A DNA stretch of 56,781 bases from Candidatus Gastranaerophilales bacterium (GTDB lineage Bacteria; Cyanobacteriota; Vampirovibrionia; Gastranaerophilales; Gastranaerophilaceae). Location: positions 1-56,781 of the forward strand of contig CAJULH010000007.1 of assembly GCA_910587175.1 (NCBI GenBank). Reading direction: 5' to 3'. Positions 16,592 through 25,246 of this stretch are shown here, piece by piece (positions within the stretch are counted from its first letter, which is position 1; each line of letters begins with the position of its first letter). Made by a program: the position numbers and the translations under genes. The notes beneath the pieces were generated by a model. The model ran no database searches and was not told the origin of the DNA. It worked only from the letters and a program-made list of their open reading frames with translations.

Positions 16592-16681
16592 ATAAGATTA
16601 TCTTAGTACGGTAATTCTCCCTACCGAGCCATCAGGCGACAGAGGGGTGCGGGAGTCCTCATAATTAAGATAATCTTTTTT
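16592..16681 (+). ncRNA. Candidate structured small RNA (about 90 nt)
   Basis: The element is closed by a perfect 12-bp stem (16594-16605 with 16666-16677) followed by six T, so it ends as an intrinsic terminator. Inside are three hairpins: CGGTA/TACCG with loop ATTCTCCC (16609-16626), GCC/GGC with loop ATCA (16628-16637), and GAGG/CCTC with loop GGTGCGGGAGT (16642-16660). CTCCC in the first loop (16617-16621) can pair with GGGAG in the third (16651-16655), giving a possible kissing interaction. It has its own promoter, lies in a 385-bp gene-free gap, and is GC-richer than its surroundings. It does not match SRP RNA, tmRNA, 6S RNA or a riboswitch I know. Unlike a riboswitch, no gene follows in the same direction for about 970 bp. 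Confidence 0.6.
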
Positions 16682-16854
16682 GCTTTTTTGGATGTATTTC
16701 AGTGCTCCGCAAGCCGGAATGACGTCAAAAAATTTTCTTTTCTGTTTAAAGTTGTTTTAATTACAACCTGATAAGTTTTACCATATTTTTTAAACAATAA
16801 AATACAATTCCTTTTGTTTTCAGATGCTCTTATCTCATCAGGTTCTATAATAAT

Positions 16855-17127
16855 TTAATTTATTCTTTTATAATCTTCAAAACATAGTTCGGAATGATTT
16901 ATCCCGTTTTTCAATAAGCTGTCCATAGAAAACTTAACCTCGCGTGTTTTTGTATCAAGTAAATTCATTTGCCCAATACTTAAGTTATTCAAACAGCAAC
17001 AAATATTCAAAACTTCCTTGTCAATATTTGCTCTTATATATTTAACAATTTCTTTGACATTAAGGTTTTTATCAATTTTTTCAACTAAAATTTTATCAGC
17101 TTCATTAAAAAGATGTTCTAATTCCAT
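16855..17127 (-). CDS. Small hypothetical protein
   Basis: This 90-residue acidic, helical protein opens MELEHLFNEADKILVEKID and has three consecutive cysteines in ICCCLNNLS. It has no membrane segment or recognised domain. It lies 46 bp after the XRE regulator gene on the same strand, but a TATAGTAGAATT promoter-like element between them (17156-17169) suggests it can be transcribed alone. There is no good ribosome-binding site. Confidence 0.55.
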   Translation of the reverse strand: MELEHLFNEADKILVEKIDKNLNVKEIVKYIRANIDKEVLNICCCLNNLSIGQMNLLDTKTREVKFSMDSLLKNGINHSELCFEDYKRIN

Positions 17128-17155
17128 TAAATTTATTTTCGTAAATCCAGATGTT

Positions 17156-17169
17156 CAAATTCTACTATA
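17156..17169 (-). promoter_or_regulatory. Probable -10 region (TATAGTAGAATT type)
   Basis: On the minus strand this element lies 28 bases before the ATG at 17127 and matches the signature seen before hisS and prfB. Confidence 0.4.
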
Positions 17170-17173
17170 AAAA

Positions 17174-17491
17174 TTAAAATTTAATAAGGGTTTTTATTAC
17201 CTCGTAAATCTTTTTTAGCTTGCTTTTGGGGCACCCCGCAAGAAGCGCATTTATATTTTTTAAAACATCTTCATTACCTTTTGCAGGAGTTGTTAAAAGC
17301 TCTGCAGGGGTAATTTTAAATGCTTTGCAAATCTTATCTACGGTTTCTGCTGTCGGCTGATATCTGTTTCTTTCAATGTTGGACAATCCCTGAATACTAA
17401 TACCGATTTTTTCGGCAAATTCTTCCTGGGTTAAATTGTTCTCCTGTCTCAGTTCTTTAATGTTTTTATTTATAAGCTCCTGATATTTCAT
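17174..17491 (-). CDS. XRE-family helix-turn-helix regulator
   Basis: Residues 5-65 form a Cro/C1-type DNA-binding domain: NIKELRQENNLTQEEFAEKI, then GISIQGLSNIERNRYQPTAE and DKICKAFKITPAELL. The remaining 40 residues (GNEDVLKNINALLAGCPKSK...) form a short helical tail, perhaps for dimerisation. The 105-residue product is typical of a chromosomal single-domain XRE protein. It is transcribed divergently from the membrane-anchored repeat protein at 17655; 163 bp separate the starts, so that gene is a candidate target. Confidence 0.88.
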   Translation of the reverse strand: MKYQELINKNIKELRQENNLTQEEFAEKIGISIQGLSNIERNRYQPTAETVDKICKAFKITPAELLTTPAKGNEDVLKNINALLAGCPKSKLKKIYEVIKTLIKF

Positions 17492-17654
17492 TTCATTAAC
17501 TTATAATAAATCGTCATACAGTTTAATAAATTATATGTTTATTTTTATGGCTAATTAATTGTAAAAAAATGTAAATAATACCATTATAACAAGCAAAAAA
17601 TTTTATAAAAAGGTTTTAGAATATATACAAACATAAAAAAGGAGAGGAAGAACA

Positions 17655-18440
17655 ATGTCAGTTCAAAATATTTCAGGCGTAAGCACCATTAGCACAAAAT
17701 ATTTACCTGAAAACCAGGTGCAAACTACAAAACAAATTCCGCAAACAGAGAAAAAGGACGGCAAAAAGAAGCTTGCACTTGCGCTCGCAGGATTGGCAGC
17801 AGCAGGTATAGCTGCAGCTGTTATTACACACAACAAAAACAACAGTTTACAAAACCCGAAAATACAACAGGAATTTAGTGAAGGCGCCAAGACAGTCGGT
17901 GAAAAAATTAAAGGCTTGGTTAAAAAAGATAATTTGCCATTTGATTTTGGCAACAAAACCATACTTGATAAAAAAGGTAATAAATTTGCAGTAAAAAATA
18001 CATATGACAAATACACTGCACAATATAACGGCAAAGATGTAATTGTAGAGCACAAATTCATAGGTGCAAGAAATTTGCACAAACATAGCTATGGTTATGC
18101 ATTTATAAAAGATTCTGAAACCGGAGAAATTCTTAATGTAAAAAAGCTTACCTTAGAAGGAAATGAAATAATGCAACCTTCAGTTAAAAAAGCAGCAGAA
18201 GGAAACATTATAAGAACAACCGAAAAAATCGCAGATGAAAATGGTAATACGATTCTAAAAACATACAAAAACGGCAAACTTCATTCCACACAAACAACAG
18301 TCCTAAACCCGGATGGCTCAAGACAAATTGCCATCGAATATGCTGACAACGGAAGTAAAGACTATAAAAAGATTATTGATATAGCAGCAGACGGTACAAA
18401 AAAAGTAACAGAGCATGGAAAAAGACTTTTTGACATTTAA
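17655..18440 (+). CDS. Membrane-anchored hypothetical protein with repeat-like C-terminus
   Basis: The 261-residue product has a polar N-terminus, one alanine-rich transmembrane helix at about residues 39-58 (LALALAGLAAAGIAAAVI) after KKDGKKK, and a long soluble domain. The last 90 residues show loose repeats of the form G-N-x-I-x-K-T-Y-K-N-G-K (ADENGNTILKTYKNGKLHST, LNPDGSRQIAIEYADNGS), similar in style to MORN/RHS-like beta repeats. AAAAAGGAGAGGAAG precedes the ATG. The gene ends convergently with prfB, sharing the bases TTAA at the two stops. The function is unknown. Confidence 0.7.
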   Translation: MSVQNISGVSTISTKYLPENQVQTTKQIPQTEKKDGKKKLALALAGLAAAGIAAAVITHNKNNSLQNPKIQQEFSEGAKTVGEKIKGLVKKDNLPFDFGNKTILDKKGNKFAVKNTYDKYTAQYNGKDVIVEHKFIGARNLHKHSYGYAFIKDSETGEILNVKKLTLEGNEIMQPSVKKAAEGNIIRTTEKIADENGNTILKTYKNGKLHSTQTTVLNPDGSRQIAIEYADNGSKDYKKIIDIAADGTKKVTEHGKRLFDI

Positions 18441-19532
18441 CTGTTCTTCAGCCACTCATCAATAAACTTATCAATATCGCCATCCATAACGGCATCCACA
18501 TTGCCGATTTCAGCACCGGTTCTGTGGTCTTTTACAAGTTTATACGGATGAAAAACATATGAGCGGATTTGCGAACCAAAGTTTATATCCATATTTTCGC
18601 CCTTGATATCTGAAAGCTTCTTTTCATGCTCCGTCTGGCGCATTAAAAGGAGCTTTGAAGCCAGCATAGAAAGTGCTGTTTCTTTATTTTGAAGCTGAGA
18701 GCGCTCCTGCTGACATTTTACGACAATTCCTGTAGGCTTATGATAAATCCTCACAGCCGTTTCCACCTTGTTTACATTCTGCCCGCCGGCACCCCCGGAA
18801 CGCATAGTTTCAACCTCGATATCATCAGGCGGAATGACAATCTTTTTTTCAAAATCCTCAATTACGGGCATGATTTCAACACTTGCAAAGCTTGTTTGTC
18901 TTTTACCGTTTGCATTGAATGGTGATATCCGAACAAGCCTGTGCACACCTTTTTCAGCCTTTAAATACCCGTAGGCAAATTTTCCTTCAACCTTTATTGA
19001 TGCAGATTTTATACCTGCTTCATCCCCGTCTGATTTATCAACCAGGGATGCTTCATACCCCCTTTTTTCAGCCCATCTTAAGTACATCCGAAGAAGCATG
19101 CTTGCCCAATCCATAGCATCCACGCCGCCGGCACCTGCGTTTATACTTAAAATTGCACTGTTTTCATCGTATTCGCCTGAAAGCATACTCTGGATTTCAA
19201 ATTTTTGCAGTTCGTCATCAAGTGCAGATAGAGCATTCAGGCTTTCATTCACCAAAGCCTCATCGTTTAACTCAAGACTCACTTTAGCATCTTCAAGTAT
19301 GTTTTGCCAAGCTTCAGCCATTCCTATGGATGCCTTTATATCTTTTTGCTCCTTTAAAAATTTTGAAGCCTCATCCTGTTTTTCCCAAATAGCAGGATTT
19401 TCAAGTTTTTCATTCAAAATCAAAAGTCTTTTGTTAAGCCCTTCAGGGTCAAAGATACCTCACAGACTTCAAGACGTGTTCTGAAATCAGGCTTATTTTT
19501 TCTTTTAAAATATCGCTTCTTTCCTGTTCCAT
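18437..19532 (-). CDS. prfB: Peptide chain release factor 2, expressed by programmed +1 frameshift
   Basis: RF2 releases peptides at UGA and UAA codons. The true start is the ATG at 19532. Twenty-seven codons are read (MEQERSDILKEK..., ending SVRYL) up to an in-frame TGA at 19451-19449 inside the classical slippery site CTTTGAC. A +1 shift then continues DPEGLNKRLL... to the stop at 18437, giving 364 residues (E. coli RF2 has 365). An AGG three bases before CTT acts as the internal Shine-Dalgarno. The stop-recognition SPF (RISPFNANGKR) and the catalytic GGQ (MRSGGAGGQNVNKVETAVR) are intact. A gene model starting at 19423 is truncated. Confidence 0.96.
19448..19460 (-). other. prfB +1 ribosomal frameshift signal
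   Basis: The coding strand reads AGG TAT CTT TGA C: an internal SD-like AGG, the slippery CTT, and a poor-context UGA followed by C. This allows RF2 to control its own synthesis, because low RF2 favours frameshifting. Confidence 0.95.
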
Positions 19533-19535
19533 AGA

Positions 19536-19549
19536 TAAATTTTACTATA
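19536..19549 (-). promoter_or_regulatory. Probable -10 region of prfB (TATAGTAAAATTTA)
   Basis: On the minus strand, TATAGT is followed by 11 bases and then the ATG at 19532. The leader would be only about 5 nt and would carry no ribosome-binding site. Confidence 0.5.
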
Positions 19550-19635
19550 AAAAATTTCTCTTTGTGTATTTTTAAATATCTTTTTGATAGAATTATTTAG
19601 GTTTGGTATTTAAAAATAAAAAACGGGAGCCTTAA

Positions 19636-20151
19636 ATGGAAGATATTAAAAAGATGATTAGAGATATCCCTGATTTTCCAAAGAAAGGGATAATGTTTAG
19701 AGACATCACAACAGCTGTAAAAGACCCAGAAACTATGAAAAAAATCATAGATTACATCGCTGCAGAGTTTAAGGACGAAAAAATAGATTACGTTGCAGGA
19801 ATTGAATCCAGAGGCTTTATTTTTGGCATGCCTGTTGCATATTCTTTAGGATGCGGTTTTATTCCAATCAGAAAGCCGGGAAAACTGCCTGCTGAAACCA
19901 TTTCTATGGAATATGAACTTGAATACGGCACAGACAAAATAGAAATCCACAAAGATGCCATAGAAAAAGGTAAAAGAGTACTTTTGATAGATGACCTGCT
20001 TGCAACAGGAGGCACCGCAGCGGCTGCAGCAAAATTAATCCAACAGGCGGGAGAGCTTGCAGGGATAGGCTTTGTAATTGAACTTACAGCGCTAAACGGC
20101 AGAGAAAAACTGCCAAAAGATGTAAAGACTATTTCTATGGCAAAATATTAA
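19636..20151 (+). CDS. apt: Adenine phosphoribosyltransferase
   Basis: This purine-salvage enzyme makes AMP from adenine and PRPP. The 171 residues have the expected length and landmarks: IRDIPDFPKKGIMFRDIT at the N-terminus, GIESRGFIFG, the RKPGKLP loop with YELEYGTDKIEIHKDAI, and the PRPP-binding VLLIDDLLATGGTAAAA. A GGGAG lies at ribosome-binding distance. The gene is followed after 70 bp by the glycosyltransferase gene. Confidence 0.96.
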   Translation: MEDIKKMIRDIPDFPKKGIMFRDITTAVKDPETMKKIIDYIAAEFKDEKIDYVAGIESRGFIFGMPVAYSLGCGFIPIRKPGKLPAETISMEYELEYGTDKIEIHKDAIEKGKRVLLIDDLLATGGTAAAAAKLIQQAGELAGIGFVIELTALNGREKLPKDVKTISMAKY

Positions 20152-20221
20152 ATAAAAAACAAACAGCCGGATAAATAAATAAACAGACAGGCAGACAGAT
20201 ACCGCCCTGAATCAAAAAACT

Positions 20222-21286
20222 ATGATTTTCAGGGTTAAAGCCGGCTCAAATATTAAATTTCAAAAACAATATCCCCGAATCATTCAAGAAAGGTTTAGAC
20301 AAAATATGCTCGTAAGGCTTATTTATCCGGAAGAATCAAAAGGTATATTCAAACAAATTCCTGGTTTTGAACAAAATGAAGAAGCAAAGATAGGAAAAAT
20401 AACATTTACAACTGACGAAACCGAAGAGGCAGACTTGGCTGTAGTTATAAATTTTTCTCCAAAAGATTTAAGGATGAGGGCAAAAGAAGTCTGGATATTT
20501 CATCAAAAAGCAGGCAGCTACAGATACTTCGGACACTGGCAGAAGGCATACCCTTATGCAGACAGAATTTTTGGAAGCTGGCAAAAAAAGAAGAAGGAAA
20601 GATATAAAGATGCCCTGAATAACCTCGTTAAAACCCAAAGTTCAGCTCTTTGGGGATGTAAACAAGGATATGGTTTTTATAAAGATTTAACCGTACCGGA
20701 AAAAACCATAACAATTTCTGTAATAACAAGTACAAAAGAGCAAAAAAAACAGTATAAATTCGGAAGAAAGCAGAGACTTGAATTTTTACACGGACTGAAA
20801 CACGAACTTAAAAAGGAAGGTATAAACCTTGAAATTAAGAGCAAAGTTGAATCAAAAGATGATATTTTAGCCCGTTCAAAATATACCGTTGTTGTGGAAG
20901 ATGTATCAGAACCGCACTATTTCAGCGAAAAATTAACCGATGCTCTTCTTTGCGAAACAATGCCCATATATTTTGGCGCACCAAATATTTTTGAATATTT
21001 TCCGAAAAATTCCCTCATTCTGCTTGAAGATTTAGATATTGAAAAGGCGAAGGGAATAATTAAATATACCGTTGAACACAATTTATATGAAAAAAATTTA
21101 GACGCTGTAAAAGGTGCAAAGAATATGGTTTTAAATAAATACAATCTGTTTATGACCATTGTTGAAAAGATATCAGAATATGATATTTTAAATAAACCAA
21201 TGAAAGATATATTTATCCCAAAAAGAAAGAAGTCAAGACATCCTGTAGTGTCAGACATACAAAATAAGATAAAGGGTATAGAATAG
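20222..21286 (+). CDS. Glycosyltransferase family 10-like (fucosyltransferase-type) protein
   Basis: The C-terminal half carries the GT10 signature, with a donor-binding block SEKLTDALLCETMPIYFGAP followed by NIFEYFPKNSLILLEDL. GT10 enzymes transfer fucose from GDP-fucose to GlcNAc-containing glycans. The middle part (VWIFHQKAGSYRYFGHWQKA) replaces the usual acceptor domain and is divergent. The protein is 354 residues, soluble, and without a signal peptide. It is an isolated gene between apt and flhB, not in a visible polysaccharide cluster; it ends 4 bp before flhB. No clear ribosome-binding site is seen. A GT10 role is likely but the sugar is not certain. Confidence 0.68.
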   Translation: MIFRVKAGSNIKFQKQYPRIIQERFRQNMLVRLIYPEESKGIFKQIPGFEQNEEAKIGKITFTTDETEEADLAVVINFSPKDLRMRAKEVWIFHQKAGSYRYFGHWQKAYPYADRIFGSWQKKKKERYKDALNNLVKTQSSALWGCKQGYGFYKDLTVPEKTITISVITSTKEQKKQYKFGRKQRLEFLHGLKHELKKEGINLEIKSKVESKDDILARSKYTVVVEDVSEPHYFSEKLTDALLCETMPIYFGAPNIFEYFPKNSLILLEDLDIEKAKGIIKYTVEHNLYEKNLDAVKGAKNMVLNKYNLFMTIVEKISEYDILNKPMKDIFIPKRKKSRHPVVSDIQNKIKGIE

Positions 21287-21290
21287 AAAT

Positions 21291-22490
21291 ATGGGTGATG
21301 AAGATAAACAGTTTGAAGCTTCGCATCAAAAGCTTCAAAAAGCAAGAAAAGAAGGGCAGGTGGTAAAATCGAAAGATTTTTCAACCGCGCTTGCTTTGAT
21401 TGTTATGTTTGCTGCAATCTACGCTCTTGGACCTTTTATCTGGAGTCAGATTTCCCTTTTATATGCAAACCTCTACGAACAAATTCCAAACGCCCACCTT
21501 GAAAAGATAGGGTACATGTATATTTTAACCTCCACGCTTATTCCAACCTTTTTAATTATAGTGCCGATTCTTATCCTTGCAGGCTTTATGGGAATTTTAG
21601 GAGATTTAATCCAGGTAGGACCTTTGTTTACAATTACTCCCCTTATCCCAAAACCGGATAAATTGAACCCTACAAAGTATTTTAAAAATCTTGTCAGCCC
21701 GAAAACCCTTTTTGAACTTGTAAAAAACATCGCAAAAGTAGTAATCCTGGGGCTCATAGGCTGGTTTGTATATATGGAGCATTTCCCCGCCATTTTAATG
21801 CTTGCAGGTGTGGATAACCAGTTTGCAACCCTTATTGCATTTGGTAAGTTAATCGTAGATTTTATTATAAAGGCGGGAATTGCGTTTTTAATCATCGCTG
21901 CAGCAGATTACGGCGTTACAAAATGGAAGTTTATGCAAGATCAGAAGATGTCTTTTAAAGAAGTAAAAGATGAGTATAAAAACTCTGAAGGCGACCCGCA
22001 CGTTAAGGCTGCCCTTCGCCAAAAAAGACAACAGCTTTTACAAAAATCTATGATGGATATGGTGCCTGAAGCGGATTTTGTTGTTACAAACCCGATTCAT
22101 ATAGCTTGCGCGCTAAAATATGACGCTGATACAATGGAATCCCCGAAGCTGCTTGCAAAGGGTACAGAACTTTTTGCAAAAAAGATTAAAGAAGTTGCAG
22201 CAGAACACAATATACCCGTCATTGAAAATCCGCCCGTAGCACGTGCAATATTCAGAATGGTTGAAATAAACCAGGAAGTACCGCCGGATTTATATAAAGC
22301 GGTTGCAGAAATATTGATTTTTGTATACAACCTGAAAAAGAAAACTCCGGATGCCCTAAAACAAAAAACTGCGGAAGGTGCACCAAATATAAACCCCGGC
22401 AGTCAAAGATCAAATATAAATACAAACATAAAACCAAACATAAACCCGGGGAATAACCGGAATACAAATATAAATCCGCCTTCAATTTAG
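21291..22490 (+). CDS. flhB: Flagellar/type III export switch protein FlhB (NPIH variant)
   Basis: FlhB is the inner-membrane export-gate component that switches substrate class after self-cleavage. The 399-residue product begins with the family signature FEASHQKLQKARKEGQVVKS, has four membrane helices (about residues 27-225), and a cytoplasmic domain with DEYKNSEGDPHVKAALRQKR. The autocleavage tetrapeptide, normally NPTH, reads NPIH (residues 267-270; DNA 22089-22100). A distinctive Asn/Pro-rich tail (NINPGS...NIKPNINPG) follows. The only related neighbour is the sigma factor downstream; no other flagellar gene is in the window. A type III secretion SctU role is the alternative. Confidence 0.88.
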   Translation: MGDEDKQFEASHQKLQKARKEGQVVKSKDFSTALALIVMFAAIYALGPFIWSQISLLYANLYEQIPNAHLEKIGYMYILTSTLIPTFLIIVPILILAGFMGILGDLIQVGPLFTITPLIPKPDKLNPTKYFKNLVSPKTLFELVKNIAKVVILGLIGWFVYMEHFPAILMLAGVDNQFATLIAFGKLIVDFIIKAGIAFLIIAAADYGVTKWKFMQDQKMSFKEVKDEYKNSEGDPHVKAALRQKRQQLLQKSMMDMVPEADFVVTNPIHIACALKYDADTMESPKLLAKGTELFAKKIKEVAAEHNIPVIENPPVARAIFRMVEINQEVPPDLYKAVAEILIFVYNLKKKTPDALKQKTAEGAPNINPGSQRSNINTNIKPNINPGNNRNTNINPPSI

Positions 22491-22579
22491 AATAATCTTT
22501 ATTTATATACTTCAAATGAGGGGTATATTTGCAAAAACCTCAAAAAAATAGTAAAATTTACTTAAAGTAAATTGAGAAA

Positions 22580-23260
22580 ATGGCGCTTACATTGCAATCA
22601 AACAGATTAAAAGATTATATCGATATAATTCAAAAGGTAGCCAGGGTAGAATACAGGCGTATACCATCACATATGGTAGAATGTGAAGAGCTTGTATCTA
22701 TTGGCATTATTGCAATTCAAGCCCTGATAAAAAATAAATCAGATGAACAGCTTGAAAAATACAATTCATCATACATTGCAACTGCTGTACGCTGGGCAAT
22801 AAGGAACGAGCTTAGAAACCGTTATAAATGGTATACTTTAAAACATAAAAAAGAAGTGGATGACGAGGATGAAGGAAATACAGCAGGGGATGATTCTTCA
22901 AGTCTTGACGTTTCACCTGCAAAAGTGCGCGAAGCAATTTATGAAACAATTTTATCAATCGATTCCATAGCATCAGCCTCATCCGATACGGATTCGCCGT
23001 TTGATTTTATAAAAGATACATCTGCAACCCCGGATGAAAAGGCTGAAATAACAGAGCTTGGACGCGTTATAAGGGAAGCCATCGCAACACTGCCGCAAAA
23101 AGACAGGACTATTGTAGAATACAGATTTTACCGTAATATGCAGGTAAAACAAATTGCACAAATGGTCGGGCTTTCAAGCTCCAGAATCACAAGAATTGTC
23201 CAGTCCGCCCTGAATGAAGTCAGAGAATATCTGCAAAAAAGGGGCTTATCAAGTTATTAG
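22580..23260 (+). CDS. Sigma-70 family factor (sigma-28/FliA-like)
   Basis: The 226-residue protein has region 2 (ECEELVSIGIIAIQALIK, then YIATAVRWAIRNELRNRYKW) and region 4 (LPQKDRTIVEYRFYRNMQVK, then QIAQMVGLSSSRITRIVQSA). It has no region 1, and an acidic linker (DDEDEGNTAGDD) replaces most of region 3. Size and layout resemble FliA, and its place directly after flhB fits a flagellar or export regulon, though another alternative-sigma role is possible. AATAGTAAAATTTA lies about 20 bases before the start, similar to the promoter signature seen elsewhere in the window. Confidence 0.82.
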   Translation: MALTLQSNRLKDYIDIIQKVARVEYRRIPSHMVECEELVSIGIIAIQALIKNKSDEQLEKYNSSYIATAVRWAIRNELRNRYKWYTLKHKKEVDDEDEGNTAGDDSSSLDVSPAKVREAIYETILSIDSIASASSDTDSPFDFIKDTSATPDEKAEITELGRVIREAIATLPQKDRTIVEYRFYRNMQVKQIAQMVGLSSSRITRIVQSALNEVREYLQKRGLSSY

Positions 23261-23294
23261 ACTTTATTAATATATCAAGGAGGAAAATTTTTCT

Positions 23295-25181
23295 ATGCAG
23301 ACAACAAATAAAAAAATAAATTCAAGCTACAAAGAAACAGTAAAAGAGGCGCTTTCAGCCCTGAACAAAAAGAATATGGCTTTGATTTTGCATGGGGTAA
23401 GTTTTCCATCCCTGTTAAATGAAAATACAGGCTTTGGAACATATAATTCAAACGGTGCAAAAGAACTTATGAATTTTGCAGGCGGCATGTTTAATGCAAT
23501 CCAGCTTGGTCCAAACGGAAAAACAAAACCAAGTGATTCAAGCCCTTATACTGGAACAGTTTTTTCACAAAATCCTTTGTTTATGGATTTAATCTCTTTA
23601 ACAACTCCGGAATACGATAACCTTCTATCAGCAGTGACATTGGAAAAAATTGTAAAAGAAAATCCGAAACTTTATGAAAATAAAGCTGCTTACACATATT
23701 CTATCGATGTTTTAAATGAAGTGATGGATGAAGTTTATGAAAACTTTAAATTAAATGCTTCAGGTAAAATGAAGGAAGATTTTGAAAAATTCAAGACTGA
23801 AAATTCTTTCTGGCTCGATAACGATGCTTTATATGAAGCTTTCACCCTCGAACATGGGTCAGATTACTGGCCGCAGTGGGAAAATGAACTTGACAGAGAC
23901 CTCTTCTCCACTTGGGACAGAAATAAAGCCGAAACAAGAATAAAAGAAATTTCAGAAAAATATAATGATGTTATTGAAAAATATAAACTTGCCCAATTCA
24001 TCACGGCTATGCAAAGCGAAAAAACAAGAAAATACGCCAAAGAACACGGGCTAAAAATGATTGCCGACAGACAGGTGGCATTTTCAGACAGAGACAACTG
24101 GGCTTATAAATCCCTGTTTTTAGATGGCTGGTGCCTTGGCTGTCCTCCGGATTATTTTTCAAAAGATGGTCAGGCATGGGGCTTTAGTGTTGTAGACCCC
24201 GAAAAAATGTTTAAAGAAGACGGAAGCCTTGGTGAAGCAGGCGAACTCCTTTATAAGCTTTATTTAAAAATGTTTAAAGAAAACCCGGGCGGTGTCAGAA
24301 TCGACCACACAGTAGGGCTTATAGACCCCTGGGTATACAAAAAAGGATGTCTGCCTAAAATTGAAGAAGGTGCAGGAAGACTATATTCTTCCCCGTTCCA
24401 CCCGGAATTAAAGAAATATTCAATTGCAAGAGAAGATGATACAAATAATGAAGTGGAACCGGATAAGGAAAAATGGATTAAAAAGCTTGATGACGAGCAG
24501 ATTTCAAGATACGGCAGAACTATTGAAAAGATAGTTATTGCAGCAGCAAAAGAAGCGGGGCTTAACAAGGATGCAATTGTAGCTGAAGACCTTGGAACCC
24601 TTACATATCCTGTTGTACGCGTAATGGAAAAATATCAGCTTGCAGGCATGAAGCTTGTACAGTTTGTTGTAGCAGAAGAAAAAGACCATGCTTACAGATG
24701 CTGCAATATAACTGAAAATTCCTGGGCAATGGTTGGGACACACGATAATGAACCAATCAGAATGTGGGCGCAGTCTATGATAGGAAAACCGGAACTCACC
24801 CCGCATGTGGATAATTTAATGGATGACCTTTATGCAAATGTTGAAAACAAAGATGAAATAAGGGAAAAACTTTATACTGATGATAAATTCCTTGCATTTT
24901 CCAAACTTGTTGAAATATTTGCAGCAAAGAATGAAAATGTTCAAATCTTCTTTACGGATTTCTTCGGCATAAATGAAGTTTACAACAGACCCGGTACCTC
25001 AGGAGACCCAAACTGGACATTGAGGCTGCCTGACCATTTTGAAGAATTCTACGAAAGAAGGCTTGAAACAGGCGATGCCTTAAACCTTCCATTGGCACTA
25101 ATCTATGCAATCAAGGCAAGAGGAAATGACTTTGCAGCACAAAATGCAGACCTTATTAAAAAACTGGAATCAATAGTATAA
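23295..25181 (+). CDS. malQ: 4-alpha-glucanotransferase (GH77, amylomaltase type)
   Basis: The enzyme disproportionates alpha-1,4-glucans in glycogen and maltodextrin metabolism. The catalytic set is visible: nucleophile Asp in GVRIDHTVGLIDPW, acid/base Glu in IVAEDLGTLT, and the transition-state Asp in VGTHDNEPIRMW. The substrate-binding N-terminus (QLGPNG, DSSPYTGTVFSQNPLFMDL) also fits. At 628 residues it is about 100 longer than typical MalQ, mostly from helical insertions around residues 110-230 and 350-400. AAGGAGG precedes the ATG. There is no glycogen cluster nearby. Confidence 0.9.
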   Translation: MQTTNKKINSSYKETVKEALSALNKKNMALILHGVSFPSLLNENTGFGTYNSNGAKELMNFAGGMFNAIQLGPNGKTKPSDSSPYTGTVFSQNPLFMDLISLTTPEYDNLLSAVTLEKIVKENPKLYENKAAYTYSIDVLNEVMDEVYENFKLNASGKMKEDFEKFKTENSFWLDNDALYEAFTLEHGSDYWPQWENELDRDLFSTWDRNKAETRIKEISEKYNDVIEKYKLAQFITAMQSEKTRKYAKEHGLKMIADRQVAFSDRDNWAYKSLFLDGWCLGCPPDYFSKDGQAWGFSVVDPEKMFKEDGSLGEAGELLYKLYLKMFKENPGGVRIDHTVGLIDPWVYKKGCLPKIEEGAGRLYSSPFHPELKKYSIAREDDTNNEVEPDKEKWIKKLDDEQISRYGRTIEKIVIAAAKEAGLNKDAIVAEDLGTLTYPVVRVMEKYQLAGMKLVQFVVAEEKDHAYRCCNITENSWAMVGTHDNEPIRMWAQSMIGKPELTPHVDNLMDDLYANVENKDEIREKLYTDDKFLAFSKLVEIFAAKNENVQIFFTDFFGINEVYNRPGTSGDPNWTLRLPDHFEEFYERRLETGDALNLPLALIYAIKARGNDFAAQNADLIKKLESIV

Positions 25182-25246
25182 AAACTACAGCGGTGCGCTT
25201 ACAAAGTCTTCAAATGCAAGAAAGACGCCACATGGGAACCATAAAA

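Noticed and set aside
16592..16681. Insertion element with 12-bp terminal inverted repeats
   Set aside because: The arms flank only 60 bp, no target duplication is visible, no second copy is in the window, and the 3' arm plus T-tract and upstream promoter fit a transcript better.
18437..19423. prfB as a 328-residue ORF starting at 19423
   Set aside because: The TTG there is internal; the full protein begins at 19532 and is completed through the CTTTGAC frameshift.
20222..23260. A complete flagellar or type III secretion locus
   Set aside because: Only flhB and a sigma factor are recognisable; the flanking genes are apt, a glycosyltransferase and a glucanotransferase.
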